Origin: Bradyrhizobium sp. SRS-191
Lineage (GTDB): Bacteria > Pseudomonadota > Alphaproteobacteria > Rhizobiales > Xanthobacteraceae
Direction: 5' to 3'
Length of the DNA: 64,000 nt
Assembly: GCF_024586915.1 (NCBI RefSeq)
Contig: NZ_JANBVS010000010.1
Location: forward strand, 186,001 to 250,000
This document shows positions 1 to 9,215 of the stretch, in pieces. The position numbers were made by a program, and so were the translations under genes. Under the pieces are notes generated by a model. That model was given only the letters and a program-made list of their open reading frames with translations, ran no database searches and had not been told where the DNA came from. Numbering within the stretch: the first letter of the stretch is position 1; each line of letters begins with the position of its first letter.

Positions 1-787
1 CGAGAATGTAGTTGCGGTTCTGGCCCAGCATCAGTCCCCAGCTCATGACGTTCGGATCGCCCAGGCCCAGGAAGCTCAGCCCGCCCTCGAACAGTATCGC
101 CACGCCGATCGCGAGCGTCGCCGACACGATCACCGCGGGCAGCGCATTCGGCAACAGCACGCGCAGGATCAGGTTCACGTTGGAGGCGCCTGCGGCGCGC
201 GATGCCTTGACGAAATCGAGATCGCGCAGCCGCATGAATTCCGCCCGCGTCAACCGCGCCACCGAGGTCCAGCTCACGCCTCCGATCGCGAGCGTGATGG
301 TGGTCAGCTTCGGCCCGAACAGCGTCACCAGCACCATCGCAAACAGCAACGGCGGCAGGATCTGGAAGAACTCGGTGATCTTGACCATGGTGGCATCGAT
401 CGCGCCGCCGAAGAAGCCGCCGACCGCGCCGATGACGAGCCCGATCACGATCGTGATGAGCGCCGCGACAGCACCGACCGCGAGCGTCGCGCGACCGCCA
501 TGGATCAGCCCGGCCAGGACGTCGCGGCCGAGATAGTCGGTGCCGAACCAGGCATCGGCATCAGGCGGCATGAACGGGGCGCCGACGAGATCGAGCGGAT
601 CGACCGGATAGAGCGATGGCCCGGCCACGGCCACCAGGATGATCAGGATCAGCATGCAGGCGCCGGCCACGCCCGACGGGCTCTTCGTGAATTGCCGCAG
701 CGCCAGGCGGCCCGGCGACGCGGCGGTCCGCGCGGGAAGATCGGTCTGCGGCGCTGACACCTGCGAGGTGCTCTCGATCACCGTCAT
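1..787 (-). CDS. ABC transporter permease, DppC/OppC-like (3' part cut by window edge)
   Basis: This is the second inner-membrane permease of a peptide/nickel-type ABC importer. I read the frame directly on the minus strand from an ATG at 787. It begins MTVIESTSQVSAPQ, then has a first membrane helix, the DppC-type GTDYLGRDVLAGLIHGGR segment and the EAA-like loop (RAAGASNVNLILRVLLPNA). The frame is open to the window edge, so the C-terminus lies outside. The ATG overlaps the TGA of the upstream DppB-like gene (ATGA at 784-787), which indicates translational coupling. ATPase subunits are expected just beyond the edge. The substrate cannot be read from the sequence; the family covers peptides, nickel, glutathione and opines. 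Confidence 0.9.
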   Translation of the reverse strand, partial: MTVIESTSQVSAPQTDLPARTAASPGRLALRQFTKSPSGVAGACMLILIILVAVAGPSLYPVDPLDLVGAPFMPPDADAWFGTDYLGRDVLAGLIHGGRATLAVGAVAALITIVIGLVIGAVGGFFGGAIDATMVKITEFFQILPPLLFAMVLVTLFGPKLTTITLAIGGVSWTSVARLTRAEFMRLRDLDFVKASRAAGASNVNLILRVLLPNALPAVIVSATLAIGVAILFEGGLSFLGLGDPNVMSWGLMLGQNRNYIL

Positions 788-1764
788 CGCCGTCCTGTCC
801 GAATTCGTGGATCGACGAGGCGGTAGACCACGTCGGTCAGAATGTTGGCGGTCATCACCATCAGCGCAGAGAAGAACAGCACCGCCATCAGGGTCGGATA
901 GTCGCGGCGCAGAATGGAATCGAACACGAGCCGGCCCATGCCCGGCCAGCTGAACACCGTCTCGACCAGCACGGCGCCGGCGAACAGATTGCCGAATTGA
1001 TGGCCGGCGACGGTGACGATCGGGATCAGCGTGTTGCGCAGCGCGTGCTTGCCGACCACCAGCCATTCCGGGAGCCCCTTGGCGCGGGCGGTTCTGACAT
1101 AGTCGGCCGATAGCGCCTCGATCATGTTCACCCGCGCCAGCCGGCTGTACTGCGCGATGAACACCAGTGCGAGCGTCAGCGACGGCAACACCAGATGACG
1201 GCCGACATCGAGCGCATAGGCGAAGCCGTGCTTGGGATTCACCACGTCGGTCATGCCGACGACTGGGAGGATCGGCCATACCGAGCCGAACAGCAGCAGC
1301 AACATCAGCCCTGTCCAGAAGATCGGCGCGGCATAGCCCGCCAGCGAGACCACGGTGACGGCGTGGCTGAAGGCGCCGTTCGGCCGCCGCGCGCTGACCA
1401 CCCCGAGCAGGGTCCCGATCGCGAGCGCGGCGGACAGCGCGCACAAGGTCAGATACAGCGTTGCCGGCAGCCGCTGCAGGATCAGGCCGAGCACGGGCTG
1501 GTTGAAGTAGTAGGAGTAGCCGAAATCGCCGACGGCGACATTGGCGAGATAGATGGACAGCTGCTGCAACAGGCTCTGGTCGAGGCCGTATTTGGCCCGC
1601 AGTGCCGCGACGACCTCCGCCGAAGCGCCGCCCATCTCGCCGGCGATCACCTGGACGGGATCGCCGGGCGCAAGATGGATCAGGCAGAAGTTGAGCACCA
1701 GCACGGCGATCAGCAGCGCGACTGCATTGATGATCTGCCGGGCCAGATGGGTGGCGAAGGCCAT
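784..1764 (-). CDS. ABC transporter permease, DppB/OppB-like
   Basis: A 326-residue inner-membrane permease of the BPD_transp_1 family, the partner of the DppC-like subunit encoded next. The N-terminal helix (residues about 10-32) is followed by the LAPGDPVQVIAGE segment typical of DppB. The central membrane core is hydrophobic, and an EAA-type loop (VRTARAKGLPEWLVVGKHALRN) contacts the ATPase. The length is normal for the family. The start ATG follows a purine-rich GAGGAGACTTT stretch. It lies 50 bp downstream of the receptor gene on the same strand, and its stop overlaps the next start, so the three form one transport operon. Substrate unknown. Confidence 0.93.
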   Translation of the reverse strand: MAFATHLARQIINAVALLIAVLVLNFCLIHLAPGDPVQVIAGEMGGASAEVVAALRAKYGLDQSLLQQLSIYLANVAVGDFGYSYYFNQPVLGLILQRLPATLYLTLCALSAALAIGTLLGVVSARRPNGAFSHAVTVVSLAGYAAPIFWTGLMLLLLFGSVWPILPVVGMTDVVNPKHGFAYALDVGRHLVLPSLTLALVFIAQYSRLARVNMIEALSADYVRTARAKGLPEWLVVGKHALRNTLIPIVTVAGHQFGNLFAGAVLVETVFSWPGMGRLVFDSILRRDYPTLMAVLFFSALMVMTANILTDVVYRLVDPRIRTGRR

Positions 1765-1814
1765 GGTGCAGAAAGTCTCCTCGTGGCTCTCACGAAATCG
1801 GGGATAGCTTCGCC

Positions 1815-3410
1815 TCAGGTCTTCGGCGGCGTTTCCCAGTAGAGTTCGTCGAGCGGCGACATCATGCCCCAGATCGAGTTCGGGAGATTGCCGAGCCCCT
1901 TGGCGAAGGCGTTGTAGTACGGGCTGACATTGATGAAGTAGATCGGCACATCCGAGACGACGATCTTCTGGAACTCCGAGTACAGCGCCTTGCGCTTCTC
2001 GGGCGAGGTTTCGACCGCCGCCGCCTGCAACAGCTCGTCCACCTTGGGGTTGGAGTATTGCTGCGTGTTCGACCAGATAATACCCTTGCGGATGTTCGAG
2101 GTCAGATAGGTGCGGTTGACGCCGATCACCGGATCACCCCAGTTGTAGACGGTGTCCATGGTCAGGTCGAAATCGAAGTTCGAGACGCGCTGCGCCCAGG
2201 TCGGGAAATCAGGCGCGGCGCGCACCTCGAGATTGATGCCGACGCGCTTGAGCTGCGAGCGCATGTACTCGGCGACATTGCGCTGCTGCTCGTCACCGCC
2301 CGGAATGTAGTCGATGGTGAGCGAGAAGCGCGAGCCGTCGGCGCCCTTGGCATAGCCCGCGGCGTCCAGTAGCGCGGCCGACTTGGCGTAGTCGACCTTG
2401 TAGGGTTCGACGGCGGCTTCGGCGAGCGGCGAATCCGGTGCGATCGGCCCCAGCGCCGGCGTGGCCTTGCCGCCCATCAGCTTGGAGACGATGAAGTCGC
2501 GATTGGCCGCATAGGCGATCGCCTGGCGCACGCGAACGTCGTCGAGCGGCTTCTTCCTGGTGTTGAAGGCGAGCCAGTTGAGCGGGCCGACGCCGGCCAT
2601 GCCCTTGTCGGTCACGACCAGGTTCGGTGACTTCTGCAGGCGATCGATATCGCGGGCGCCGGCGATGAAGGGAAACGCGCTGAAATCGCCGCGCTCCAGC
2701 GAGACGACGGCGGCGTTCTGATCCGACACCAGCCTGACCACGATCTTGTCGAGCTTGGGCCGGCCGGGAATGAAGAACTTGTCGAACTTCTCCAGCGTGT
2801 AGTATTCGCCCTGCTTGTATTCGGTCAGCTTGAACGGGCCGGAGCCGATCGGCTTCAGATTGGCCGGATGCGTCTTGAGGTCCTGTCCGTCGCCATAGAC
2901 GTGCTTGGGCAGGATCGGCATCAGCGCCGGCGACATCGCCAGGAGCAGCGACGGGCTCGGGTTCTTCAGGCGGAGGATCGCAGTCGCAGGATCGGGCGTC
3001 TCGACCTTGTCGACCGCCGCCAGCATCGTCTGGAACGGATGGTTGGCCTTGATCGCCATGATCGAGAAGGCGACGTCCTCCGACGTCACGGGGTGACCGT
3101 CATGGAAGACCGCATCCTTCACCAGATGCAGCGTGACGGACAGTCCGTCAGGCGCGACCTCCCACGACTGCGCCAGATAGGGCTGCGGATTCCATTTGTC
3201 GTCATAGCGCAGGGGGCTCGCGAAGATCTGCGCGGTCGGCATGGCCGTCGCCATGCCCGACTGCACGGCGCCGTTGAAATGCCGCGGCACCTGCGTCGTC
3301 GCGACCACCAGCGTATTGCCGCCCGCTGATTGCGCTCGCGCCGCCGGCGAGGCGACTGTGGCCGCGGCGAGACCGAGAGCTCCGAGCACGAAATGTCGTC
3401 TGATCAACAT
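1815..3410 (-). CDS. ABC transporter substrate-binding protein, family 5 (DppA/OppA-like)
   Basis: A 531-residue periplasmic receptor of the SBP_bac_5 family. An N-terminal export signal (RRHFVLGALGLAAATVASPAARA, residues about 4-26) carries twin arginines and ends in an AxA site. Family hallmarks follow: a conserved opening (LVVATTQVPRHFNG), the VTLHLVKDAVFHDGHPVTSEDV motif, and a late DDVRVRQAIAYAANRDFI segment. An AGGAAGCGGG ribosome binding site precedes the ATG. It is the first transport gene, followed by both permeases. The upstream amidohydrolase and CobW genes read the same way, only about 80 bp away, so the receptor may feed a substrate to that hydrolase; this is inference. Dipeptide, opine or metal-chelate ligands are all possible. 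Confidence 0.93.
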   Translation of the reverse strand: MLIRRHFVLGALGLAAATVASPAARAQSAGGNTLVVATTQVPRHFNGAVQSGMATAMPTAQIFASPLRYDDKWNPQPYLAQSWEVAPDGLSVTLHLVKDAVFHDGHPVTSEDVAFSIMAIKANHPFQTMLAAVDKVETPDPATAILRLKNPSPSLLLAMSPALMPILPKHVYGDGQDLKTHPANLKPIGSGPFKLTEYKQGEYYTLEKFDKFFIPGRPKLDKIVVRLVSDQNAAVVSLERGDFSAFPFIAGARDIDRLQKSPNLVVTDKGMAGVGPLNWLAFNTRKKPLDDVRVRQAIAYAANRDFIVSKLMGGKATPALGPIAPDSPLAEAAVEPYKVDYAKSAALLDAAGYAKGADGSRFSLTIDYIPGGDEQQRNVAEYMRSQLKRVGINLEVRAAPDFPTWAQRVSNFDFDLTMDTVYNWGDPVIGVNRTYLTSNIRKGIIWSNTQQYSNPKVDELLQAAAVETSPEKRKALYSEFQKIVVSDVPIYFINVSPYYNAFAKGLGNLPNSIWGMMSPLDELYWETPPKT

Positions 3411-3491
3411 GGCTATCCCGCTTCCTGATTCACGACAGGGTGGATGATGAGAAAGTGGCTTGGTGGTCCGATATGCTCTGCGATCATCGCG

Positions 3492-4436
3492 TCACGCCGC
3501 GGCGGTCAGGGCGCGGTCGAGGATCGCGTCGAGTTCGTGATCCGATGGCAAGTTCGCGGTGCCCACGCCCGCGAGCGCGATCGTCTCGGCCACATCGAGC
3601 GTAGCATCTCCCGCCGGCGTCAGCGACCAGTTGCGCGACACCAGCTGAAACACCTGCGCCCGGTCGTCGCCGTCGACCCGGCAAATCCCCTTCAGCCGCA
3701 GCAACTGACCCGGCAGGTCGTGCACGGCGGCGGCCAGCCTGTCGCGATCGAAACGGCCGGCGCGCTGATAGGTCCAGCGCCGGAAGCCGCCCTCGTGATC
3801 CACCGTCTCCGCCACCGGCTCGGCGCGGAAACGCGCGAGCCGCCCTCGTCCAAAAACGGCCTCATGCGCAGGGGTCAGTGTCGACAATGGCTCGATCGGC
3901 ACATCCGGCCGAATCGCGCCGATCACGGCGCACGCCGCCTCGCGCTGGCTGTCGCTGGCCAGATCGCATTTGCTGAGCAGAACCACATCACTTTTGGCGA
4001 ACTGATTGCGGACGGTCTCGCCGATGTGCCGGTCCTCGCATTGCGTCGCGATGCGGGTCGCATCGGCCAGCACGACGACGCCGTCGAGCCGCAGCGACGG
4101 CTCGACCAGCGCGATCTCCGCGATGCGCCAGGGATCGCCGACGCCGCTGGCCTCGATCACCACGCGATCGAAGCGCCCGATATCGTCGAGCAGCCGCGCC
4201 AGCGTGTCGAGAAAGCCCGTTCCGATGCTGCAGCAGACGCAGCCATTGGTCAGCGACATTGTGGTGCCGTCATGGCTCTGGATCAAAGCGGCATCGATAT
4301 TGATCTCGCCGAAATCGTTCACCAGCACCGCGCAGCGTTCCGTGCTGGCGGACAGCAGCCGGTTGAGCAGTGTCGTCTTCCCGGCGCCGAGAAAGCCGCC
4401 GATCACGGTGAACGGAATAGGCGCGGACATCGTCAT
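3492..4436 (-). CDS. CobW/CobW_C-family GTPase (metallochaperone)
   Basis: A 314-residue G3E-family P-loop GTPase. The Walker A motif GGFLGAGKTT is at residues 13-22, the metal-binding CVCC motif (family CxCC) at 66-69, and an SKCD motif serves guanine recognition. The C-terminal CobW_C region begins near GGFRRWTYQR. Members of this family insert or deliver Zn, Co or other metals to client enzymes. The open frame runs much further upstream, but that extension lies inside the amidohydrolase gene. The ATG at 4436 overlaps that gene's TGA (ATGA at 4433-4436), which fixes the start. Coupling to a metal-dependent amidohydrolase suggests this is its client, but this is inferred from position only. 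Confidence 0.9.
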   Translation of the reverse strand: MTMSAPIPFTVIGGFLGAGKTTLLNRLLSASTERCAVLVNDFGEINIDAALIQSHDGTTMSLTNGCVCCSIGTGFLDTLARLLDDIGRFDRVVIEASGVGDPWRIAEIALVEPSLRLDGVVVLADATRIATQCEDRHIGETVRNQFAKSDVVLLSKCDLASDSQREAACAVIGAIRPDVPIEPLSTLTPAHEAVFGRGRLARFRAEPVAETVDHEGGFRRWTYQRAGRFDRDRLAAAVHDLPGQLLRLKGICRVDGDDRAQVFQLVSRNWSLTPAGDATLDVAETIALAGVGTANLPSDHELDAILDRALTAAA

Positions 4437-6079
4437 GCGCGCGGCGCCTCCTTGACGACGCCGCCGACCACCGTGCCCCAGACCGCGACGTCTTTCAGGG
4501 TCTCCGGAGCGACCGTCAATGGATCCTGCTCGAGGACCGCGAAGTCGGCGTACTTGTCGGTCTCGATGCTGCCGATGAGATGATCGAGATTGAGCGTGTA
4601 GGCGGCACCGATCGTGATGGCGTTCAGTGCCTGCTCCACGCTCAGCGCCTCGGTCTCCGCGCCGAGCTTGCGGCCCGACGAGGACACGCGGTTCACGGCG
4701 CACCACGCGGTGAACAGCGGCGACAGCGGCGTGACCGGCGCATCGGAGTGGATCGAGAAGGGAACGCCAATCCGCTGCGCCGTGCCGGTGGCATCGAGGC
4801 GGTTCGCCCGCTCCGGTCCCATCGTCAGCTCGTAGTGGGAATCGCCCCAGTAGAAGACATGATTGGCAAACAGGTTGACGCACATGCCGAGCGCCTTCAT
4901 GCGGCGGAACTGCGCGGCGTCGGCCATCTGGCAGTGCTGCAGGGTGTGGCGGTGGTCCGGCCGCGGGTGAGCGGTCTGCGCCTTCTCCACCGCGTCCAGC
5001 GCCAGCTCGGTCGCTTCGTCGCCATTGGTGTGGATGTGAAGCTGGATGCCTGCCCGGTGATACAGATCGACCAGGCGCGGCAGTTCCTCCGGCGCGATGT
5101 ACCAGAGGCCGTTCGGCGCGCCGTTGTGATAACCGGGCCAGCGCAAGCGCGCGGTGAAGCCCTGGATCGATCCGTCGACGACCAGCTTGACGATGCCGTA
5201 ATGCAGCTTGTCGTTACCGGACTCGCGCAAGCCAACGATCTTCTCGATCGCCTTGTCCGGAGGATGCGTGGCTGACGCCAGCGCCGGCACCAGGCGCACA
5301 CCGAACTCCGCCTGCTGCGTCGCCGCGCGGTAAAGCTCCAGCGTGTTGTCGGTGAGATCATTGTGCAGATCGGTGATCGTGGTGACGCCCTGCACGCAGG
5401 CCGACGACGCGTAGCGCTGCACATCGGCCATCGTCAGCAGCTCCGACAGCGGATTGCCCACCAGACGGAACGCGCGCAGCCGCGCTGCGATGCCTTGCAG
5501 TTCGCCGCTGGCCCGGCCGTCCGCTCCGGCGACGACACCGGAGATGTCGGTGGCATGAAGGAGCTGCGTGCGCTCCAGCACCAGCGTGTTGACCACGCTG
5601 ATATGAAAGCTGGCGTGGAGCACCATGATCGGCCGCGTGGTCGAGACCCGGTCCAGCGCTTCGCGCGTCAGCTTCTCGCCGCCGATATGCAGCGGATCGA
5701 AACCCCAGGCGAACAGCGTTGCGTTGGGATCGGCTATCGCGGCTTCGGCCTCGCGAAGCCGTGCCACGATCGCATCGATATCAGGCACACCGGCCACCGC
5801 CCTGCCCTCCGGCGATCGCCGTTCGAAAGCGCCGACATAGGGCAGCGACCACATCATGCCTTCCATGATGTGGCTATGGCCTTCGACGAACCCAGGTAGC
5901 AGCACCTTGTCGCGGAAGCGCATGTCGATCCCGCCATGCGGGACGAACTGCGCGATCTCAGCTTCGCTGCCAGCCGCGACGATCCGCCCCTCTCGCACCG
6001 CAACGTGCGTCGCAAAAGGCCGCGACGGATTCATCGTCACGATCCTGCGGGCCGCGTAGACGACAGTATCTGGGCTCAC
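4433..6079 (-). CDS. amidohydrolase family 3 protein (YtcJ-like)
   Basis: A predicted metal-dependent amidohydrolase of 548 residues, the usual size for YtcJ-like proteins. It opens with the beta-sandwich segment (TVVYAARRIVTMNP) and then the metal-binding GFVEGHSH motif. A later HIHTNGDEATELALDA segment and a C-terminal SIETDKYADFAVLEQDP complete the composite fold. The longest frame would start at 6166, but a GTG at 6079 has a strong AAGGAG site six bases upstream and fits the family N-terminus, so I chose it. The gene overlaps the CobW-type GTPase by four bases and faces a divergent MocR-type regulator across about 190 bp. Substrate unknown; family members act on formamides and cyclic amides. 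Confidence 0.9.
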   Translation of the reverse strand: MSPDTVVYAARRIVTMNPSRPFATHVAVREGRIVAAGSEAEIAQFVPHGGIDMRFRDKVLLPGFVEGHSHIMEGMMWSLPYVGAFERRSPEGRAVAGVPDIDAIVARLREAEAAIADPNATLFAWGFDPLHIGGEKLTREALDRVSTTRPIMVLHASFHISVVNTLVLERTQLLHATDISGVVAGADGRASGELQGIAARLRAFRLVGNPLSELLTMADVQRYASSACVQGVTTITDLHNDLTDNTLELYRAATQQAEFGVRLVPALASATHPPDKAIEKIVGLRESGNDKLHYGIVKLVVDGSIQGFTARLRWPGYHNGAPNGLWYIAPEELPRLVDLYHRAGIQLHIHTNGDEATELALDAVEKAQTAHPRPDHRHTLQHCQMADAAQFRRMKALGMCVNLFANHVFYWGDSHYELTMGPERANRLDATGTAQRIGVPFSIHSDAPVTPLSPLFTAWCAVNRVSSSGRKLGAETEALSVEQALNAITIGAAYTLNLDHLIGSIETDKYADFAVLEQDPLTVAPETLKDVAVWGTVVGGVVKEAPRA

Positions 6080-6267
6080 CGCGAACTCCTTCAACTTCCC
6101 AACCAAGAGCCGTTGTTGAAACCTGCGGCGTCGGATGAGTCCAGGCCAGCGCCAGATGCCATGCACAAATGGAGCCAGCCCATGCGAAACACGGCCGCAG
6201 ACAGTCCACCATGGCGCAGTTTTTGCTTTAATTTCAGCAGCTCACAGGGTCAGGACCAAATACCTCG

Positions 6268-7809
6268 ATGGCAAAATTCGCGCCCTTGCTGCGATCCGAA
6301 GCGGACCGGCCGACAGTTCCGATTCACGACGTGCTGTTCTGGGTCTCGCTGTTCGACGGCCTCGACCGCGGCGGCACCTTCCTGCAACTTCAGATCCGAC
6401 AGATGATCGTGACGGCAATCGAGGATGGCCGTCTGCCGCTCGGCGTCCGCATGCCGTCCAGCCGTGATCTCGCCGCTCTGCTGAAAGTCTCCCGCAATAC
6501 CATCGTCATCGCCTATGAACAGCTCGTCGACCAGAACTTCCTGGTGTCGCGCGAGCGCAGCGGCTACTTCGTGGCCGGCCTGCCCAAGCATATCGGCGAA
6601 GCCAGGCAGCCTGCGACGGAGGTCTACAGCCGCCGCTGGACCGAGCGGTTCGCGCTGCAGCCGTCGGCGCTTCGCAATATCGTCAAGCCGCTCGACTGGC
6701 AGACCTATCCCTATCCCTTCATCTTCGGGCAGTTCGATCCGAGCCTGTTTCCGACCAATGACTGGCGCGAAAGCGCGCGCGCGGCGCTCAGCGTTCCCGA
6801 GATCAACAACTGGGCGCGCGACATGATCGACGGCGACGATCCGGCGCTGATCGAACAATTGCAGCGGCAGGTGCTGCCGCGCCGTGGCATTCGTGCCCGC
6901 GCCGACGAGATCATGCTCACGATCGGAGCACAGCACGCCCTCTATTTGATTGCGAAACTGTTCCTGCGGCCCGACACCCCGATCGGCATCGAAGACCCCG
7001 GCTATCCGGATGCGCGCAATATCTTCGGCATGATGACGTCACAGGTCGTGCCGCTACGGCTCGACGATCAGGGCCTGGTCCCTGACGAAGCGTTCGCGCG
7101 CTGCGCGCTGGCCTATGTCACGGCGAGCCACCAATGCCCGACCACCACCGCGATGTCGCGGGCGCGCCGCGAGGAGATTCTCAAGGTCGCGCGCGAGCGC
7201 GACATCGTCCTGATCGAGGACGACTACGAAAGCGAGCTGATGCCGGAGGGCAGCGGCCTGCCGCCGCTGATGAGCCTGGACCGCGATCAGAGCGTGCTCT
7301 ATGTCGGCAGCCTGTCGAAGGCCTTGGCGCCCGGCCTGCGGCTCGGCTACGTCGTGGCGCCCGCGCCCGTCATCCGCGAGTTGCGCGCGCTGCGCCGGCT
7401 GATGCTGCGCCATCCGCCGCTGAACAACCAGCGCGTCGCGGCCTTGTTCATCGGCCTCGGGCACTACCGCTCGCATCTGCAGCAGGTCGGCCGCGTGCTG
7501 CTCGAACGCGCCGCCCTGCTCGACGCGCTGCTGCCGCAGGCGCTGCCGGGCTGCAGCTGGTCGCGCGGCCCGGGCAGCACCAGCTACTGGATCACCTGCC
7601 CTGCGGGAACGGATGCGGTGAGGCTGTCGGAGATCGCGCGCGCCGAAGGCGTGGTCATCGAGCCCGGCGACGTGTTCTCGATCAACCCGGAGGCGACGCG
7701 AAACTGCTTCCGTCTCGGTTTCTCCTCGATCCGCACCGACCGGATCGCCCCGGGGATCGCCAAGCTCGGCCAGATCTTTGCCCAGTACACATCGTTGCAA
7801 ACGACCTGA
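6268..7809 (+). CDS. MocR/PdxR-type transcriptional regulator (GntR HTH plus aminotransferase-like domain)
   Basis: A 513-residue two-domain regulator. Residues about 35-105 form a GntR winged helix (LQIRQMIVTAIEDGRLPLG, MPSSRDLAALLKVSRNTI). The remainder is a fold-type I aminotransferase domain with the PLP-lysine region YVGSLSKALAPGLRLGY and the IEDDYESEL motif. Such proteins usually bind PLP and often control a divergent gene. Here the divergent neighbour is the amidohydrolase/CobW/ABC operon, so that is the likeliest target. The stop is four bases from the convergent TauE/SafE stop. It could instead act on vitamin B6, GABA or taurine genes elsewhere. Confidence 0.92.
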   Translation: MAKFAPLLRSEADRPTVPIHDVLFWVSLFDGLDRGGTFLQLQIRQMIVTAIEDGRLPLGVRMPSSRDLAALLKVSRNTIVIAYEQLVDQNFLVSRERSGYFVAGLPKHIGEARQPATEVYSRRWTERFALQPSALRNIVKPLDWQTYPYPFIFGQFDPSLFPTNDWRESARAALSVPEINNWARDMIDGDDPALIEQLQRQVLPRRGIRARADEIMLTIGAQHALYLIAKLFLRPDTPIGIEDPGYPDARNIFGMMTSQVVPLRLDDQGLVPDEAFARCALAYVTASHQCPTTTAMSRARREEILKVARERDIVLIEDDYESELMPEGSGLPPLMSLDRDQSVLYVGSLSKALAPGLRLGYVVAPAPVIRELRALRRLMLRHPPLNNQRVAALFIGLGHYRSHLQQVGRVLLERAALLDALLPQALPGCSWSRGPGSTSYWITCPAGTDAVRLSEIARAEGVVIEPGDVFSINPEATRNCFRLGFSSIRTDRIAPGIAKLGQIFAQYTSLQTT

Positions 7810-7813
7810 GCGG

Positions 7814-8608
7814 CTACAGCAGGTCGCTAAGCCCCTTCAGCGCACTGCCGAGCGCGACCACCGCGAGACTTGCCATCGACACCCGGCGATGCAGCGTGTC
7901 GCTGCCGCGATGAAAACCGAGATCGCCGAGCCACGTGCCGACCAGCATCACGGGAATGCCGAGCGCCGTCAGAACGGCGATGTGCAGGTCGAGGAGACCG
8001 AACCAGGCGAGGCTGGTGGTCGCAACGATCGACGAAACGAGAAAGAACACCATCATCGAGGCACGCGCGGCCACCCGGCCAAATGCGCCCGCATTGTAGT
8101 AGACGATCACCGGCGGTCCGGGCATGCCCGCAAGGCCGTTGAACAGACCAGCGACAAGACCGACCAGCGTCGTGATCCAGCGCGCCGGCCTCGCCGTCAG
8201 CCGAAATCCCGCATTCAGCAGTACGACAGCGCCGATGGTGATCAGGGCAATCAGGAGACGTGCCGCGGCCGCCGAGACCAGGCTGAGCACCAGCACGCCG
8301 ATCGGCGAGCCGATCACGCCTCCGAGCACCAGCCAACGCAGCGAGGGCCAGTCGCAGACACGCGAGGCGCGCGGCAGGTCGCCGAGCCCGATCAGAAGCT
8401 GCAGACAGACCGCAACCGGCACCGATTGCGCCGGCGGCATGAACAGGCCGAGCAGCGGAACAGCTGTCAACGCAAAACCGAAGCCCGTGAAACCGCGCAC
8501 CAGCGCCGCGGCAAAGATCGAGAGCGCCGCAGCGAGCACCAGCGCGGAGCTCGGCAGCGAGGTGGCGGCGATGTCATGGACCGCGACGGCCAGTTCTTGC
8601 AGGGCCAT
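7814..8608 (-). CDS. sulfite exporter TauE/SafE family protein
   Basis: A 264-residue integral membrane protein of the TauE/SafE (DUF81) family. It shows two repeated halves, each beginning with the family glycine-rich signature (LVRGFTGFGFALTAVPLLGL near the N-terminus and GLVAGLFNGLAGMPGPPVIVYY in the second half), with about eight hydrophobic segments in all. It probably exports sulfite or organosulfur anions, but this family is broad. The open frame extends to 9439, but that part lies over the divergent SnoaL-like gene. ATG 8608 gives a normal family start. No strong ribosome binding site is visible. Confidence 0.88.
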   Translation of the reverse strand: MALQELAVAVHDIAATSLPSSALVLAAALSIFAAALVRGFTGFGFALTAVPLLGLFMPPAQSVPVAVCLQLLIGLGDLPRASRVCDWPSLRWLVLGGVIGSPIGVLVLSLVSAAAARLLIALITIGAVVLLNAGFRLTARPARWITTLVGLVAGLFNGLAGMPGPPVIVYYNAGAFGRVAARASMMVFFLVSSIVATTSLAWFGLLDLHIAVLTALGIPVMLVGTWLGDLGFHRGSDTLHRRVSMASLAVVALGSALKGLSDLL

Positions 8609-8801
8609 CGTCAGGGTGTGATGTAGGGACTCAAAGGCGGCGTCATCCGCCCAGTCAGCAGGATCGCCATGATCGTGAAAGGGCCAACCGCGCCCGACCA
8701 CCGGGCCAGTTCTGGCTACAGAGCTCGCCCGCTCTGGTTCTAGGGCCTCCAGCCGCCGGCATGGCACATGCGAGCCAAGCTCCAGCCGCGGAGGACATGA
8801 C

Positions 8802-9215
8802 ATGGCCGATTTCGAAACCGTCCGCAGCGAACTGCTCGCCACGCTGTTCGCCGCCTTTAACCGACACGATAGTGCGGGCGTGATGGCCTGCATGACCGAT
8901 GACATCATCTTCGACGCGGCCGCAGGCCCCGACAGCTGCGGCCGCCGCATCAGCGGCGCGGCCGATGTGCGCGCCGCGTTCGAGGCCACCTGGGGCGGCA
9001 TGCCCGACGTCAGCTGGGAATGCACGGGCCATGCGGTGTTCGGCGACCGGGCCCTGTCCGAATGGATCTTCCGAGCAACGGCGCCGGATGGCCGGCGCAT
9101 CGAGGTGCAGGGCTGCGACCTGTTCGGCTTCCGCGGCGACAAGATCTGCACCAAGAGCGCCTTCCGCAAGGACCGGCCGCCGCAGCCCGCCGCGAGCGGG
9201 AGTGCCGCGCGATGA
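8802..9215 (+). CDS. SnoaL-like / NTF2-like domain protein
   Basis: A 137-residue soluble protein with an NTF2-like alpha+beta cone pattern. An N-terminal helix pair (VRSELLATLFAAFNRHDSAG) leads into the MTDDIIFDAAAG strand, an AAFEATWGGMPDVSW segment and closing beta strands ending GDKICTKSAF. Family members bind small ligands or catalyse isomerisation and lactone chemistry; the specific role is unknown. The final TGA overlaps the ATG of the FAD oxidoreductase (ATGA at 9212-9215), so the two are co-translated and probably act on the same compound. Confidence 0.82.
   Translation: MADFETVRSELLATLFAAFNRHDSAGVMACMTDDIIFDAAAGPDSCGRRISGAADVRAAFEATWGGMPDVSWECTGHAVFGDRALSEWIFRATAPDGRRIEVQGCDLFGFRGDKICTKSAFRKDRPPQPAASGSAAR

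Noticed and set aside
4437..4883. N-terminal extension of the CobW-type GTPase
   Set aside because: It lies within the amidohydrolase gene in another frame; the ATGA overlap and family N-terminus set the start at 4436.
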